From assembly GCA_041490445.1 (NCBI GenBank), contig JBGPTF010000014.1, forward strand, positions 1-64,000: a DNA stretch of 64,000 nucleotides. Direction: 5' to 3'. Below are positions 7,016 to 16,416 of the stretch, piece after piece. How positions within the stretch are numbered: position 1 is the first letter of the stretch; each line of letters starts with the position of its first letter. This DNA is from JBGPTF01 sp041490445. Lineage in GTDB: Bacteria; Acidobacteriota; Terriglobia; Acidiferrales; UBA7541. Under the pieces are notes generated by a model, which was not told the DNA's origin, searched no databases, and saw nothing but the letters and a program-made list of their open reading frames with translations. The position numbers were made by a program, and so were the translations under genes.

Positions 7016-9346
7016 CTACGGGCTGTGCAGCGCCGGTGGTGCCCCGCTTGTCCCCTGAACCGCTGGAGGCTTGGGCGGCGCAGGCTTGCTGCCCGGCACA
7101 GAAGGAATCACGGGCGGTGCGTCGTCTTCGACCGGGGCTGTGTCCGGTACGTCCACTTTCACTTCTTTCGTCAGCGCCAGTTTCTCGAGCGGGACGACGT
7201 TCGGGAAATTCTCCACCGGAGTATCGTCCATCGCGGCCTTCATGAATTCGAGCCAGAGGGGCAGCGCGGCGCGGGCTCCCGTCTCGTGCTTGCCCAGCGA
7301 AATGCGCTTGTCGTCATAGCCAACCCACGCGCCGGCGGTCAGCGACGGCGTGAAGCCGATGAACCACGCGTCGGTGTAATCGTTGGTCGTGCCGGTCTTC
7401 CCGGCGGCGGGGCGTCCGAGTTCGCGGGCACGGACACCGGTGCCGAACTGGACGACCTCCTCTAGCATCGCCGTCATCATGCGCGCCGTGTCCGGCGAGA
7501 TCACATCGAAGACCTTTGGCCGCGCCTCTTCTAGCAGCGCCCCGTCGTAGGTGGTCACCCGGCGTATAAGGTGCGGCTCGACGCGGATGCCGTCATTCGG
7601 AAACGCAGTGAAGGCGGAAGTGTGCTCCCAGAGCGTGAGGTCGGCCGCGCCCAGTGCCAGCGGGAGATACGGCGGCAGCGGCGAGGTGATGCCGAACCGG
7701 CGCGTCGTAGCAATGATGTTTTCGATGCCGAGCTTTTCGGCCAGTCGCACCGCCGGAACGTTGCGCGATCCGGCAAGCGCGCGCCGTAACGTGATCACTC
7801 CTTCGAATTTTTCGTCGTAATTCTGCGGGCTGTACGGCTCTCCGCCGCTCATAATGGCCAGCGGCGCGTCGAGAATCGTGTCGAAGGGTGAGTAGTTCTG
7901 CTCGATCGCCGTCGTGTACACGTAGGCCTTGAACGAGCTGCCTACCTGCCGCATGGCCTGCGTTGCTCGATTGAACTTCGAATCTTCGAAGCTGTAGCCT
8001 CCCACCATCGCCTTCACTTCCCCGGTATCATTTTGAATAGCGAGCAGCGCGGCCTGCGGCGCGGGCTTCTGCTCCAACTCGACTTTGGCGCTGTTGCCGG
8101 TGATCTCCTTGATGTATACCTCGGCGAGGTCGCCGGCTTTCAGGAGTTGGCTGGCCGAGCGGCGGCCAGTCCAGGCAAAATCCGGCGGCGTGAGCACCGC
8201 ATGATACGGGCCGATTTTGAGTGCGGCCGTCTGCCTGTCGAGCGAGACAACCAGCGCAGTCAGATAGCTTCCCTTTTCAATCGTGCCCCGCCAGTCCTCG
8301 TTCTGATAGCCGTCGAGGGTGCCGAGCTTGCCCTTAAAAATGTTGGGCAGGTTGCCGCGCCAGCCGTGGCGCCGGTCATAGGCGTGCAATCCATCGCGAA
8401 TGGATTGGTCCGCCGCGCGTTGCATGGCCACGTTCAGCGTCGTATAAACACGCAGCCCCTGTTCGTGCACCGCCTCGGTGCCATAGGTGCGCTCGAGATA
8501 CTGGCGTATTTCCTCCACAAAATAGGGCGCCAATTCGTTTCGCGGGACGGTGACATGCAAGCCGAGTGGCAACGCGCTGTCGGCTTCGGCTTCTTGTTTG
8601 GAGATCTTCCCCTCCACGGCCAGGCGCGCCAGCACGAAGTTGCGCCGCGCCCGGGCGCGCGGTGCATGCAGGATGGGCGAATAGCTCGGCCCGCGAATAA
8701 TGCCGGCAAGCAGCGCCGCTTCCGGTGCGGTTAGTTGGCTCACCGGCTTTCCAAAATAATATTCCGAAGCTGCTTCGAAGCCGTAATTGCCGTGGCCTAG
8801 ATAAATCTGATTGCAATACATCGCCAGAATCTGCGCCTTCGTGTAATGGCGCTCGATCTGGATCGCCAGCATCGCTTCCTGAATCTTCCGGCGAAAACTG
8901 CGATCGGATCGGTTCAAGAACAGCGTGCCGGAAAGCTGCATCGTCAGCGTGCTCGCGCCGGACGTGATCCGGCGCTCCACAAGATTGCGAATCGCCGCGG
9001 TGGCGATCCGCTGGAAATCCACTCCCCAGTGCTCCTCAAAGTGCTGGTCCTCGGTGACGACGATTGCGTCCTTCAGAATCCTCGGAATCTGTTCATTGGT
9101 GAGCAGGATCCGCCGCTGCAAAGCGAAGCTGCCGATCGGCTGGCCGTCATCGGCATAGAGTTCGGTCACGACGTTCGGGCGGTAATCTTCGAGCGCGCGA
9201 ATTTCCGGCAGGTCGCTTTCGTACACAAACAGCAGGCCGAGCGCAGCTCCCACGCCGATGGCGCACAAAATGAGGAAAGTGAAAAACAGCCGGCCGAATA
9301 AATCTCCGCCGCCGATCCGAATTCCCCGCTGCAGGGCTTCGCGCAT
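7016..9346 (-). CDS. Class A penicillin-binding protein (glycosyltransferase/transpeptidase)
   Basis: A bifunctional peptidoglycan synthase of 776 residues. A single membrane anchor lies at about residues 17-43. The GT51 glycosyltransferase domain follows, with the catalytic-Glu motif VVTEDQHFEEHWG near residue 96. The penicillin-binding transpeptidase domain has SSFK (nucleophile Ser470, Lys473), SRN (in AGSRNVPAVR) and KTGT (in AAGKTGTTNDYTD). The C-terminal 50 residues are proline-rich and low in complexity. It polymerises glycan strands and cross-links them at the outer face of the cytoplasmic membrane. The start ATG at 9346 gives the usual short cytoplasmic tail. All catalytic motifs are intact. 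Confidence 0.95.
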   Translation of the reverse strand: MREALQRGIRIGGGDLFGRLFFTFLILCAIGVGAALGLLFVYESDLPEIRALEDYRPNVVTELYADDGQPIGSFALQRRILLTNEQIPRILKDAIVVTEDQHFEEHWGVDFQRIATAAIRNLVERRITSGASTLTMQLSGTLFLNRSDRSFRRKIQEAMLAIQIERHYTKAQILAMYCNQIYLGHGNYGFEAASEYYFGKPVSQLTAPEAALLAGIIRGPSYSPILHAPRARARRNFVLARLAVEGKISKQEAEADSALPLGLHVTVPRNELAPYFVEEIRQYLERTYGTEAVHEQGLRVYTTLNVAMQRAADQSIRDGLHAYDRRHGWRGNLPNIFKGKLGTLDGYQNEDWRGTIEKGSYLTALVVSLDRQTAALKIGPYHAVLTPPDFAWTGRRSASQLLKAGDLAEVYIKEITGNSAKVELEQKPAPQAALLAIQNDTGEVKAMVGGYSFEDSKFNRATQAMRQVGSSFKAYVYTTAIEQNYSPFDTILDAPLAIMSGGEPYSPQNYDEKFEGVITLRRALAGSRNVPAVRLAEKLGIENIIATTRRFGITSPLPPYLPLALGAADLTLWEHTSAFTAFPNDGIRVEPHLIRRVTTYDGALLEEARPKVFDVISPDTARMMTAMLEEVVQFGTGVRARELGRPAAGKTGTTNDYTDAWFIGFTPSLTAGAWVGYDDKRISLGKHETGARAALPLWLEFMKAAMDDTPVENFPNVVPLEKLALTKEVKVDVPDTAPVEDDAPPVIPSVPGSKPAPPKPPAVQGTSGAPPALHSP

Positions 9347-9397
9347 GAAGCAGCTATTCTAGCCCATCGCGGTCGCGTGTATGAAGGATGCTCGCTC

Positions 9398-10201
9398 TCA
9401 CGCGGATGCTTTTTCCGCAACGAAGAGCATCTCGAGAGAATCGTCACGCAATGGCGAGTTGTCGAAATCGCCGAAAAGACCGACCACTCGGAAACCACTC
9501 CGCGCCAGGAGGTGTTCCACTTCGTAACGAAAAAAATAACGAATCGGAAAGGCATGCACCAGCCGCTCGGAGCGGCCGTCAGGGTGCGCGACATAGTAGA
9601 TCAACTCGACGTCGTTCACTTGTTCGGCGCGGTGGTAGGCCGCTGTCCGCTCGGCAAGCCGGATGCGCCGGCCATTGGATAGGGTCACTTCGCCGTGCGC
9701 CTCCCGTTCCTGCAAATACTCCGGGTCGTGCAACCGGCGCGGGTCGGTGTGAAATAAATCGAGGATGATCTTGCCGCCGGGCTCCAGATGCGAATGCGCC
9801 GCTCGCAAGCAAGCAAGTTGGTTTTCGACTGTCAGGAGATGCTGAAAGGGGCGAAATGGTATCGTGATCAGCCGGAACCTTTCCGCAAGTTCAAAGCCTG
9901 CCATGTCGCCTTGCACAAGGCGAATTCGATCTCGCACATCCCGTGCGGCAGATTCGAGCTTGCGACGGAATTGCGCGAGCATTTGCTCCGAAAGATCGAG
10001 GCCGCAAACTCGATGGCCGGCTTCGGCGAGGGGCAGAAGGACGCGGCCCGTTCCGCAGCCGAGTTCGAGGATGGGATCCCCGGCGACAGCGGCGAAGCGC
10101 AGATAGAAATCAATGTCTTTCCGTCCCTGGACCAGCGGCAGGCAGTCGTAATACTCGGCGACGAAAGGCAGTTCGTAACCGGATTGTTCTGGATGCGCCA
10201 T
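9398..10201 (-). CDS. Class I SAM-dependent methyltransferase
   Basis: A 267-residue Rossmann methyltransferase. Motif I is ILELGCGTGRVLLPLA (about residues 44-59), followed by the acidic CGLDLSEQML (motif II, about 68-77), VQGDMAGF (motif III) and a LEPGGKIILDLF segment. The substrate is unknown. The protein resembles the broad Methyltransf_25 group, with a C-terminal beta-rich part before the final FRVVGLFGDFD. The gene lies 51 bases downstream in position from the penicillin-binding protein start and only 14 bases from the ridA-like gene, all on the minus strand, so ridA-like, methyltransferase and PBP genes may form an operon. Confidence 0.88.
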   Translation of the reverse strand: MAHPEQSGYELPFVAEYYDCLPLVQGRKDIDFYLRFAAVAGDPILELGCGTGRVLLPLAEAGHRVCGLDLSEQMLAQFRRKLESAARDVRDRIRLVQGDMAGFELAERFRLITIPFRPFQHLLTVENQLACLRAAHSHLEPGGKIILDLFHTDPRRLHDPEYLQEREAHGEVTLSNGRRIRLAERTAAYHRAEQVNDVELIYYVAHPDGRSERLVHAFPIRYFFRYEVEHLLARSGFRVVGLFGDFDNSPLRDDSLEMLFVAEKASA

Positions 10202-10215
10202 CGCGAAGGAATATT

Positions 10216-10611
10216 CTACTGAAAATCCGCCACAATGGCGTCCGCTTCAATTTCAACGAGCATTTCCGTGGCGATCAGCTTGCTCACCTGCACCATCGAC
10301 GTCGCTGGCCGGATCTTGCCAAAAACTTCGCCGTGCGCGCGGCCGATTTTCTCCCAGTCGGCGATGTTCGTCACAAACATGCGCGTGCGCACCACGTCCT
10401 CCAGCCGCGCGCCCGCCTTTTCGAGCGCCGACCTGATGTTTTTCAGCGTTTGCACCGTTTGCGCGTAGGGATCGCCCGTGCCGACAATCTTCCCGGCGGC
10501 GTCTGTGGCCGTCGTCCCCGCCACATGTATATAAGGACCAACCCGCACCGCCCGCGAATAGCCCACAATCGGCTCCCACGGCGTCCCGCTCGAAATGTTC
10601 TGCCTTGGCAT
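10216..10611 (-). CDS. RidA-family enamine/imine deaminase
   Basis: A 131-residue YjgF/YER057c/UK114 protein. Visible family features are GYSRAVRVGPYIHVAGTT at the N-terminus, QTVQTLKNIRSALEKAG in the middle and DVVRTRMFVTNI, with the Arg that binds the substrate carboxylate. RidA proteins hydrolyse reactive 2-aminoacrylate and related imines released by PLP enzymes. The divergent neighbour is a PLP-dependent cystathionine beta-synthase, which fits that role. The start is ATG 10611, preceded by GGAGA; longer in-frame extensions run into the intergenic region and lack homology. Confidence 0.92.
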   Translation of the reverse strand: MPRQNISSGTPWEPIVGYSRAVRVGPYIHVAGTTATDAAGKIVGTGDPYAQTVQTLKNIRSALEKAGARLEDVVRTRMFVTNIADWEKIGRAHGEVFGKIRPATSMVQVSKLIATEMLVEIEADAIVADFQ

Positions 10612-10792
10612 CGGATTCTCCCTCGCCTTTTGAGTGGCTGGCCGCATTACTATCACAGATGCGCGCCAGTTGCGCGAACCGCTGGCGCAGCGCCAGGAAA
10701 CTTCTTCGTAGCAGGGGCGAAACACCATCTGGACAGCGCGGTGCAAAGCCCGTAAGCTGAGAATAATTCTTGGGAGCGGACGGACGCATTCG

Positions 10793-12181
10793 ATGAAGTG
10801 CAAAAATATTCTCGAAGCCATCGGCAACACGCCGCTGATCCGGCTGAATCGCGTGACGAAGGATCTCGCCGCCGAGGTGTACGTCAAGGCCGACTACCTC
10901 AATCCGGGCGGCTCCGTGAAGGACCGCATCGGCACCACCATGATTGATGAAGCCGAGCGCAAGGGCTTGCTCAAGCCGGGCGGCACGATCATCGAAGGCA
11001 CGTCCGGAAACACCGGCATGGGCCTGGCGCTGGTGGCCGCGGTGCGCGGCTACAAAGTCGTTTTCACCATCACGGACAAGCAATCCAAGGAAAAAATTGA
11101 TTTGCTCAAGGCCTTCGGCGCCGAAGTCATCGTATGTCCCACGGCGGTCGAGCCGGATGACCCGCGCAGCTACTATTCCGTCGCGAAGAAGCTCGCGCGC
11201 GAAATCCCCAACGCCTATTACCCGAACCAGTACGAAAACCCCATGAATCCGGAGGCGCACTATCGCACCACGGGGCCGGAAATCTGGGACGATTCGGAAG
11301 GCAGGATTACGCACTTCGTCTGCGGAATGGGCACCGGCGGAACGATCAGCGGCGTAGGCCGCTACCTGAAAGAAAAGAATCCGAATGTGAAAGTGATCGG
11401 CGTGGACCCCATCGGATCCTTGTACTACGAGTTTGTGAAGACGGGGAAAATCGGCAAGGCGAAAACGTACGTGGTCGAAGGCATCGGCGAGGATATTTTC
11501 CCGTCCACGATGGAGTTCAAGGTGCTCGACGATGTGGTGCAAGTCAATGACGAGGAATGCTTCGTCTGGGCGCGAAGGCTGGCCAAGCAGGAAGGCATTT
11601 TCACCGGCGGCTCGGGAGGAGGGTGCATTGCCGGCGCGATGCGCGTCGCGAAGGAATGCAAGGCGGGCGATCTTGTGGTGGCCTTCCTGCCCGACGCGGG
11701 CACGCGCTACCTCAGCAAGGTTTACAACGATGAATGGATGCGTGACCACGGCTACACCGAAGCGGAAGTGACGCTGACCGCCGCCGACGTCGTCCGCGTG
11801 AAGCAGCGCAACGGAAAAAAACGCGAACTGGTGGTCGCTCGTCCCTACCAGACGGTTTTTCACGCCCTGCACACCATGCAGCAGCAGGACATCTCGCAGG
11901 TTCCCGTCTTCGAAGACGATCAGCTTATCGGCACCCTCTACGAAGACCAGATCCTGACCCTCGCGCTCCAGGGGAAAGACCTGCGCAAGCTCGTCATTCG
12001 CGAAGTGATGACCAAGCCGCTGCCGATTGTCCCGAGCTCTTCACCCGTCGAGCGCGTCACCCACTTGCTCAGCCACGAAGGCCCGGCCGTCTTCGTCGAG
12101 ATGGGCGCGGGACAATTCGAAATCCTCACCAAATTTGATTTGATGGACACCATCGCCGGCCTCATGGAACAAAAGCGCTGA
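10793..12181 (+). CDS. Cystathionine beta-synthase with C-terminal CBS-domain pair
   Basis: A 462-residue PLP enzyme of fold type II. The PLP lysine lies in NPGGSVKDRIG (about residue 43), the phosphate loop is in GTSGNTG (about 74-80), and TGGSGGGCIAG follows near 270. Residues about 340-460 form two CBS domains (a Bateman module), including VARPYQTVFHALHTMQQQDI and VIREVMTKPL. Together these indicate cystathionine beta-synthase rather than plain cysteine synthase: it condenses serine (or O-acetylserine) with homocysteine, with the CBS pair as a likely regulatory sensor. Divergent from ridA. A homocysteine methyltransferase/MTHFR gene at 17313 handles the same metabolite. Confidence 0.88.
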   Translation: MKCKNILEAIGNTPLIRLNRVTKDLAAEVYVKADYLNPGGSVKDRIGTTMIDEAERKGLLKPGGTIIEGTSGNTGMGLALVAAVRGYKVVFTITDKQSKEKIDLLKAFGAEVIVCPTAVEPDDPRSYYSVAKKLAREIPNAYYPNQYENPMNPEAHYRTTGPEIWDDSEGRITHFVCGMGTGGTISGVGRYLKEKNPNVKVIGVDPIGSLYYEFVKTGKIGKAKTYVVEGIGEDIFPSTMEFKVLDDVVQVNDEECFVWARRLAKQEGIFTGGSGGGCIAGAMRVAKECKAGDLVVAFLPDAGTRYLSKVYNDEWMRDHGYTEAEVTLTAADVVRVKQRNGKKRELVVARPYQTVFHALHTMQQQDISQVPVFEDDQLIGTLYEDQILTLALQGKDLRKLVIREVMTKPLPIVPSSSPVERVTHLLSHEGPAVFVEMGAGQFEILTKFDLMDTIAGLMEQKR

Positions 12182-12216
12182 CGCGCAGAGGCGTGGCAAT
12201 TGCAGCTTCTCGTCAG

Positions 12217-12236
12217 GGCACGGTTTCAACCGTGCC
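12217..12236. repeat. Perfect inverted repeat (hairpin)
   Basis: GGCACGGTT and AACCGTGCC flank a two-base centre. It lies 36 bases after the cystathionine beta-synthase stop, inside repeat copy A. It could act as a weak terminator but has no T-run. Confidence 0.7.
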
Positions 12237-12407
12237 GCAAACGCCGCCTTTCCCGCCCCGCTTCCGCGTCTTGTGCGTCCCGAGCGAAGCACGTCCGTGT
12301 CCCGAGAGCAACCGGGGGGCCGAGGGGCGAACCGCCCGCTTCTTTGGCAATGCGCCGACGCCTCCCCCGCAATCTCTCTTTTCCCCGGGCCGTCTTGGTT
12401 TTGTAGC

Positions 12408-12425
12408 GCCGGGCTTCAGCCCGGC
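12408..12425. repeat. Inverted repeat GCCGGGC-TTCA-GCCCGGC
   Basis: A seven-pair perfect stem with a TTCA loop, preceded by TTTTGTAGC. It is part of the repeat-rich intergenic region; no T-run follows, so a terminator role is doubtful. Confidence 0.7.
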
Positions 12426-12860
12426 ATCTTGTTCTGAATGCCTTCTCGTCACGGCGCACCTTCAATGTGCGCTGTCATCCTGAGCGTCCCGACCTTGGGC
12501 GGGAGGCGAAGGATCTCACCCTCCAGACTCTTGCACCCACCGCCTTCAACATCCTCCGCCTCTGGCGCAGAACTCCGCTCTTCTGTCAGGGCACGCTTCT
12601 TGTGGTGAACGCCGCCGAACCACCTGTGGTGAGCGCAGCCGAACCATCAACCGTGCCGCAAACGCCGCCCTCCAACCCGGTTTCCGCGTTTTGTGCGTCC
12701 CGACGCCTTTTGTCCGGAAGCCGCTGAGGTACTGTGAACGTAGTTCTCTCAGACACCTCCGCGTGATTGCTCACCCATTTTCATCACATTTCGGTGTCCA
12801 AAGAAATCCTAGCGCGCGGGAGTTGACAGAGAGGAGAGTCCCGGGCTCTAGATCTTTCGA

Positions 12861-12889
12861 TTGACAATTATCTAATAAAGTAATAAATA
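12861..12889 (+). promoter_or_regulatory. Candidate sigma-70-type promoter of the CxxCH protein gene
   Basis: A perfect TTGACA (12861-12866) lies in a markedly A+T-rich patch (12857-12900). A -10-like TAAATA (12884-12889) follows after 17 bases, but it matches the consensus at only three positions. A strong AAGGAG at 12907-12912 precedes the start codon at 12920. Confidence 0.4.
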
Positions 12890-12919
12890 CCTAACTGTAT
12901 CTGCTTAAGGAGAATATCC

Positions 12920-15900
12920 ATGAATGAACTGTGGCATGCCGCGGCCCGCCGGAATGCTTGCCTGTTTCTGATCGCCCTGTCGTGCGTTGCTTGCCTGTTC
13001 GGTTTTATGTCGAGCTCCACTCACATTGCGGCACAAGGTGTCGCTGTGACTCGCGGTGGACCCGTTCGAGTCGTTGGCACCCTTGCGCTGGTCGTATCCG
13101 GCGACGTGGTGCCCGCACGCGCCACGATTGCACTCCCCGATGCCCAAATGTACTTGCAGGACCCCAGGTCAGGGACCGAATTGGATCGAGCCACAACTCA
13201 GCTTGATGGCAAGTTTTATTTGGATGCGCCCGGCCCCGGCACGTACCGGATCTGCTGGAAGTCAATTGGCATTGGTTCAGACTGCGGCGACAGGTTCGTG
13301 GTGCAGAAAGAGGACTTGTTTCTGGGTGTCGTGCCGGTGCGTCCGCAACCCGGCCTGGTTTACGGCAAGGTGCTGACTGCTGACGGTCGGGCATGCTGGG
13401 TGAACGACCCCTTCTTCGAGCTCGATGTTTCCACCCGCGTTAGCTTGCTCAATCACGCGAGGCAGGTGGTGCGCACCGGGATCCGCGCCAATGTCTCGGG
13501 CGAATATGCCATTGCCGGCGTTAAGCAGGGAGACCGGTACATCGTGCGCGCCGATTGCGAGAATGCGGAGGGCAAGACCACAGCTTCACTGGGTTCTTCG
13601 CCGGTGGTGGCAAATGTCACTTTGCCGAATCACGCGCCGAGGATTGAGGCTTTGAGCGCTTTCGAGAATGGCAAAGCGATCACGCGCGCGGCGTCTGGCG
13701 CGACGGTTCGCGTTATGGCCACCACGCGCGATCCCGATAACGACCAGGTGGAGTATCTCTGGCGTCTGTTGGATGGCTACGGCTCGATTCCTGGCGCCAA
13801 TAGTCCACAACAGGACTGGACGTTGGCCGCCAAGCCCGGCCTGTACGCGCTGTATCTGGTCGCGCGTGACGGCAAGGGAGGGTATGCATTCAAGCGCTTC
13901 GACTTGCAGGTCGGCGCCAACGATGTCAGCTTTTCCGGACGAGTGATCGACGAGACCGCGCAGACTCCGGTTGCGGGCGCCAGCGTTGCGGTCAATGGTG
14001 TCAATGCCACCACCAATGCGCAGGGGTGGTTCAGCCTGGCGGTGCCCCCTGTGCCCGCGCCCGAACGCTATGTGCTGAATATCCGCGATCCCCAATACGC
14101 ACTGCTGTCCAGCGTCTATGACAGGGCGGCGGCGGGCAACACCTACGAACTGATTCGCGCGCAGACCACCAGCCATGATCCGGCGCAAGTCATCGATGTG
14201 GTCGATTCGAACAGCAGCGGGCCTTGCGGTTCGCCTGGCGGCAAGCCCGGCACGCAATACGGACCAGGTCTCCAACTCTCGTCGCGGCGCGACCGGGCGA
14301 AGACTGCCGCCACAACTGTTACTACCAGGCCCTGCCGCCATCGTGGGGCGCATGTCGTTGTGCCAGCCGGGGCGCTGGTCGACGCCGCTCAGAACCCGGC
14401 CCAGGGCCCGGTCAAATTTGCCTTTGCCACTCTGAACCCGGCGCGGCGCGCCTTGCCTGGAGACTATCGCGCCGTCAACCGCAACAACGCGCCAGTTGAG
14501 ATGCTTAGCTTTGGCGCTTTGTTTGCCCAGTTTCGTGACGCCAACGGTAAGCCGTTGAACCTCAAACCAGGTATCAGGGCGCAGATTCGCGTGCCGGTGT
14601 CGAATCAACAGCGTCCATTTGCCAAGCCGACGATCGCCGTCTGGTCGTACGACGAGGCGCGCGGGCTGTGGGTCGAGGAAGGCAAGGCAATCCTGCGCAA
14701 TACGCCTGAAGGATGGATGTACGTGGGCGCCACCAAACACCTCTCAACCCTCAACATGGACGTTGCCGGCAACGACCCCGCCCAGGCAACCTGTGTACGG
14801 TTCACACTGGGGGCGTCCTTGAGCGGATGGACCAACCTTGTGTTGCGCGCCTACGTGTCGTATGCCGGCACGTCGCTGAAGGTCAAGGAGACGCCGCTGG
14901 ATGGCGCACAATACAACGCGATCTATCGCATTCCCTATGCTCCGCCCGCCCCGCCGCCCAATACCTTGCGGCTCGAACTGCGCGGCACCTACAACGGCCA
15001 GCAGGTGGTGTTGCTGAACAACGTCATCAACACCGATGCCCCGCGGCCGAAGATGACAGGCAACAACCTCTGGCCACCCTATGATTACAGTGAATGCGGA
15101 GTGCCGATTACACTGGAGGCCGACCCGGTCAACCTCCCTTACTATGGTGATATTGACGCCACCGGCCGCCCTGCCTTCCTGACCGGGCCGCAAGGGCAGT
15201 TCCTGCCCGCCAACGGCGACGCGACCGCCACCGCTTACTACAATACGATCGACCCGGGTAACGCCAACCCGACGCTCGCCGCCTGGTGGGGGAATCACGG
15301 CTTCAACGGCACCGACGGCAGCGGCGGCACACGTGCTGCCTATCTGAACTACAACGATCTCGGTTTCGGGCGCGACATGAACTGCTTGACGACCGGCGGC
15401 GATCTAGCCTGCTATGTTACCAACTACGGCGCGCCGGATCAGAACCCCGCCAACGCCGATGATGCACAAAACAGGAACCCTGCTAAGCGGGGCGCCACGG
15501 TCGCAATGGAATACAAGGCGTCCGAACCGCCGGCAAACCAGGTCAGGTTCTTTGTGTATGCGCCGGGCGACCCCGCCACCGCGGGACGGCTCAAATTCGC
15601 CGATCTCGACGGACTGGGTCCGAAACCGGTGCCGCATCTTTGCATCGTGTGCCATGGCGGCTACTTTGATGGTGGAGCGAACAACACCACCCAGGCCCGG
15701 TTCCGTGAGTTCGATCTACCCTCGTTCAAGTACTCGGGTGGGCGCTCATGGGACTTCGCGCCAAGTCCCAATACGCTGGCGGCGAATGAACTCACCGCGT
15801 TTGCCGGCCTGAACCAGATGGTTCGCGACGTGGCTCCTAATACTAGTCCGATCAAAGATCTGATCAACAACTGGTATCCGGGAGGCTTCGGGGCTGGCAC

Positions 15901-16192
15901 CGCGCCGGTCAAACCGGCAGTGCCCTCCGGCTGGAATACTCAGGTGAATGGCTATCACAATGTTTATGCGAAGTCCTGCCGCACATGCCACGTCGCGCGG
16001 GATAACGGAAATCCCAACACTTTCATTACTTTCAACAATTCTGCCAGCTATGCGGGGACCAGCTACGTGGTTTGCGATTCGCCCAAAGTGATGCCCAATG
16101 CCTACATCACCTACAAGAATTTCTGGAATGACCTGCAACGCGTCATCGATTACCGGGCGCTGCAGCAGCCGCCGCCAGCAACGTGTCAATAG
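12920..16192 (+). CDS. Large secreted protein with two CxxCH haem-binding motifs
   Basis: A 1090-residue exported protein. The signal peptide spans about residues 12-38 (hydrophobic core CLFLIALSCVACLFGF, cut near AAQG). Three beta-rich modules follow: a carboxypeptidase-regulatory-like repeat (about 45-230), a PKD/Ig-like module with DPDNDQVEYLWRLLDG (about 270-280), and another regulatory-like repeat with SGRVIDETAQTPVAGASV (about 340-360). A ZU5-like segment comes next, with VPAGALVD near 480. The C-terminal part carries CIVCH at residue 908 and CRTCH at 1020, so it should bind two c-type haems. I cannot name its function; a surface or periplasmic electron-transfer role is plausible. ATG 12920 has AAGGAG at good spacing. 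It is flanked by repeats and differs in style from neighbouring genes, which suggests transfer. Confidence 0.85.
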   Translation: MNELWHAAARRNACLFLIALSCVACLFGFMSSSTHIAAQGVAVTRGGPVRVVGTLALVVSGDVVPARATIALPDAQMYLQDPRSGTELDRATTQLDGKFYLDAPGPGTYRICWKSIGIGSDCGDRFVVQKEDLFLGVVPVRPQPGLVYGKVLTADGRACWVNDPFFELDVSTRVSLLNHARQVVRTGIRANVSGEYAIAGVKQGDRYIVRADCENAEGKTTASLGSSPVVANVTLPNHAPRIEALSAFENGKAITRAASGATVRVMATTRDPDNDQVEYLWRLLDGYGSIPGANSPQQDWTLAAKPGLYALYLVARDGKGGYAFKRFDLQVGANDVSFSGRVIDETAQTPVAGASVAVNGVNATTNAQGWFSLAVPPVPAPERYVLNIRDPQYALLSSVYDRAAAGNTYELIRAQTTSHDPAQVIDVVDSNSSGPCGSPGGKPGTQYGPGLQLSSRRDRAKTAATTVTTRPCRHRGAHVVVPAGALVDAAQNPAQGPVKFAFATLNPARRALPGDYRAVNRNNAPVEMLSFGALFAQFRDANGKPLNLKPGIRAQIRVPVSNQQRPFAKPTIAVWSYDEARGLWVEEGKAILRNTPEGWMYVGATKHLSTLNMDVAGNDPAQATCVRFTLGASLSGWTNLVLRAYVSYAGTSLKVKETPLDGAQYNAIYRIPYAPPAPPPNTLRLELRGTYNGQQVVLLNNVINTDAPRPKMTGNNLWPPYDYSECGVPITLEADPVNLPYYGDIDATGRPAFLTGPQGQFLPANGDATATAYYNTIDPGNANPTLAAWWGNHGFNGTDGSGGTRAAYLNYNDLGFGRDMNCLTTGGDLACYVTNYGAPDQNPANADDAQNRNPAKRGATVAMEYKASEPPANQVRFFVYAPGDPATAGRLKFADLDGLGPKPVPHLCIVCHGGYFDGGANNTTQARFREFDLPSFKYSGGRSWDFAPSPNTLAANELTAFAGLNQMVRDVAPNTSPIKDLINNWYPGGFGAGTAPVKPAVPSGWNTQVNGYHNVYAKSCRTCHVARDNGNPNTFITFNNSASYAGTSYVVCDSPKVMPNAYITYKNFWNDLQRVIDYRALQQPPPATCQ

Positions 16193-16416
16193 ACTGTTTA
16201 GCGCCGGATTTGGGGGACGCTGAATCGAGCGTATCCATGCCGCGGCCTTGAGAGCAAGGAGTCGCCGCCCTGCGGCCCAGCGCCTGCGGGCGGCGGGCCG
16301 CCGCGCTTGTCCCGGCCTACGGTACGCCAAGCGCTCGACGATCCCCTCTCTTTTCCCCGCTCTGCCACTTTCAACTTCTCAACTCTCAACTTTCAACTGC
16401 CCCTCGGCCCCCCCCA
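16193..16416 (+). repeat. Intergenic region with G+C-rich inverted repeats and a TCAACT tract
   Basis: Positions 16261-16310 contain overlapping GC-only inverted repeats (GCCGCCC...GGGCGGC). Positions 16368-16399 contain four imperfect copies of TTTCAACT/CTCAACT. No gene is seen. Together with the repeats at 12182-12919 it brackets the CxxCH protein gene. Confidence 0.6.

Larger units (their letters stand above)
12182..12919 (+). repeat. Repeat-rich intergenic region without a credible gene
   Basis: This 738-base stretch holds several diverged repeat units and hairpins. Copy A (about 12208-12286) and copy B (about 12578-12704) share a core that reads CCGTGCCGCAAACGCCGCC and continues to TTGTGCGTCCCG. 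Copy B has in addition two tandem units of about 24 bases built around GTGGTGA and GCCGAACCA (12600-12650). A TCATCCTGAGCG...GGCGAAGGATCT element lies at about 12476-12517. Such units resemble dispersed intergenic repeats that I have seen in acidobacterial genomes (recalled). Short open frames here are low in complexity and have no ribosome-binding site. Confidence 0.75.

Noticed and set aside
10253..11872. An open frame of 539 codons on the minus strand
   Set aside because: It is antisense to the cystathionine beta-synthase gene and runs into the ridA-like gene out of frame; no domain is recognisable.
12822..12850. A second TTGACA in front of the CxxCH protein gene
   Set aside because: No -10-like hexamer lies at acceptable distance; the TTGACA at 12861 in the A+T-rich patch is better.
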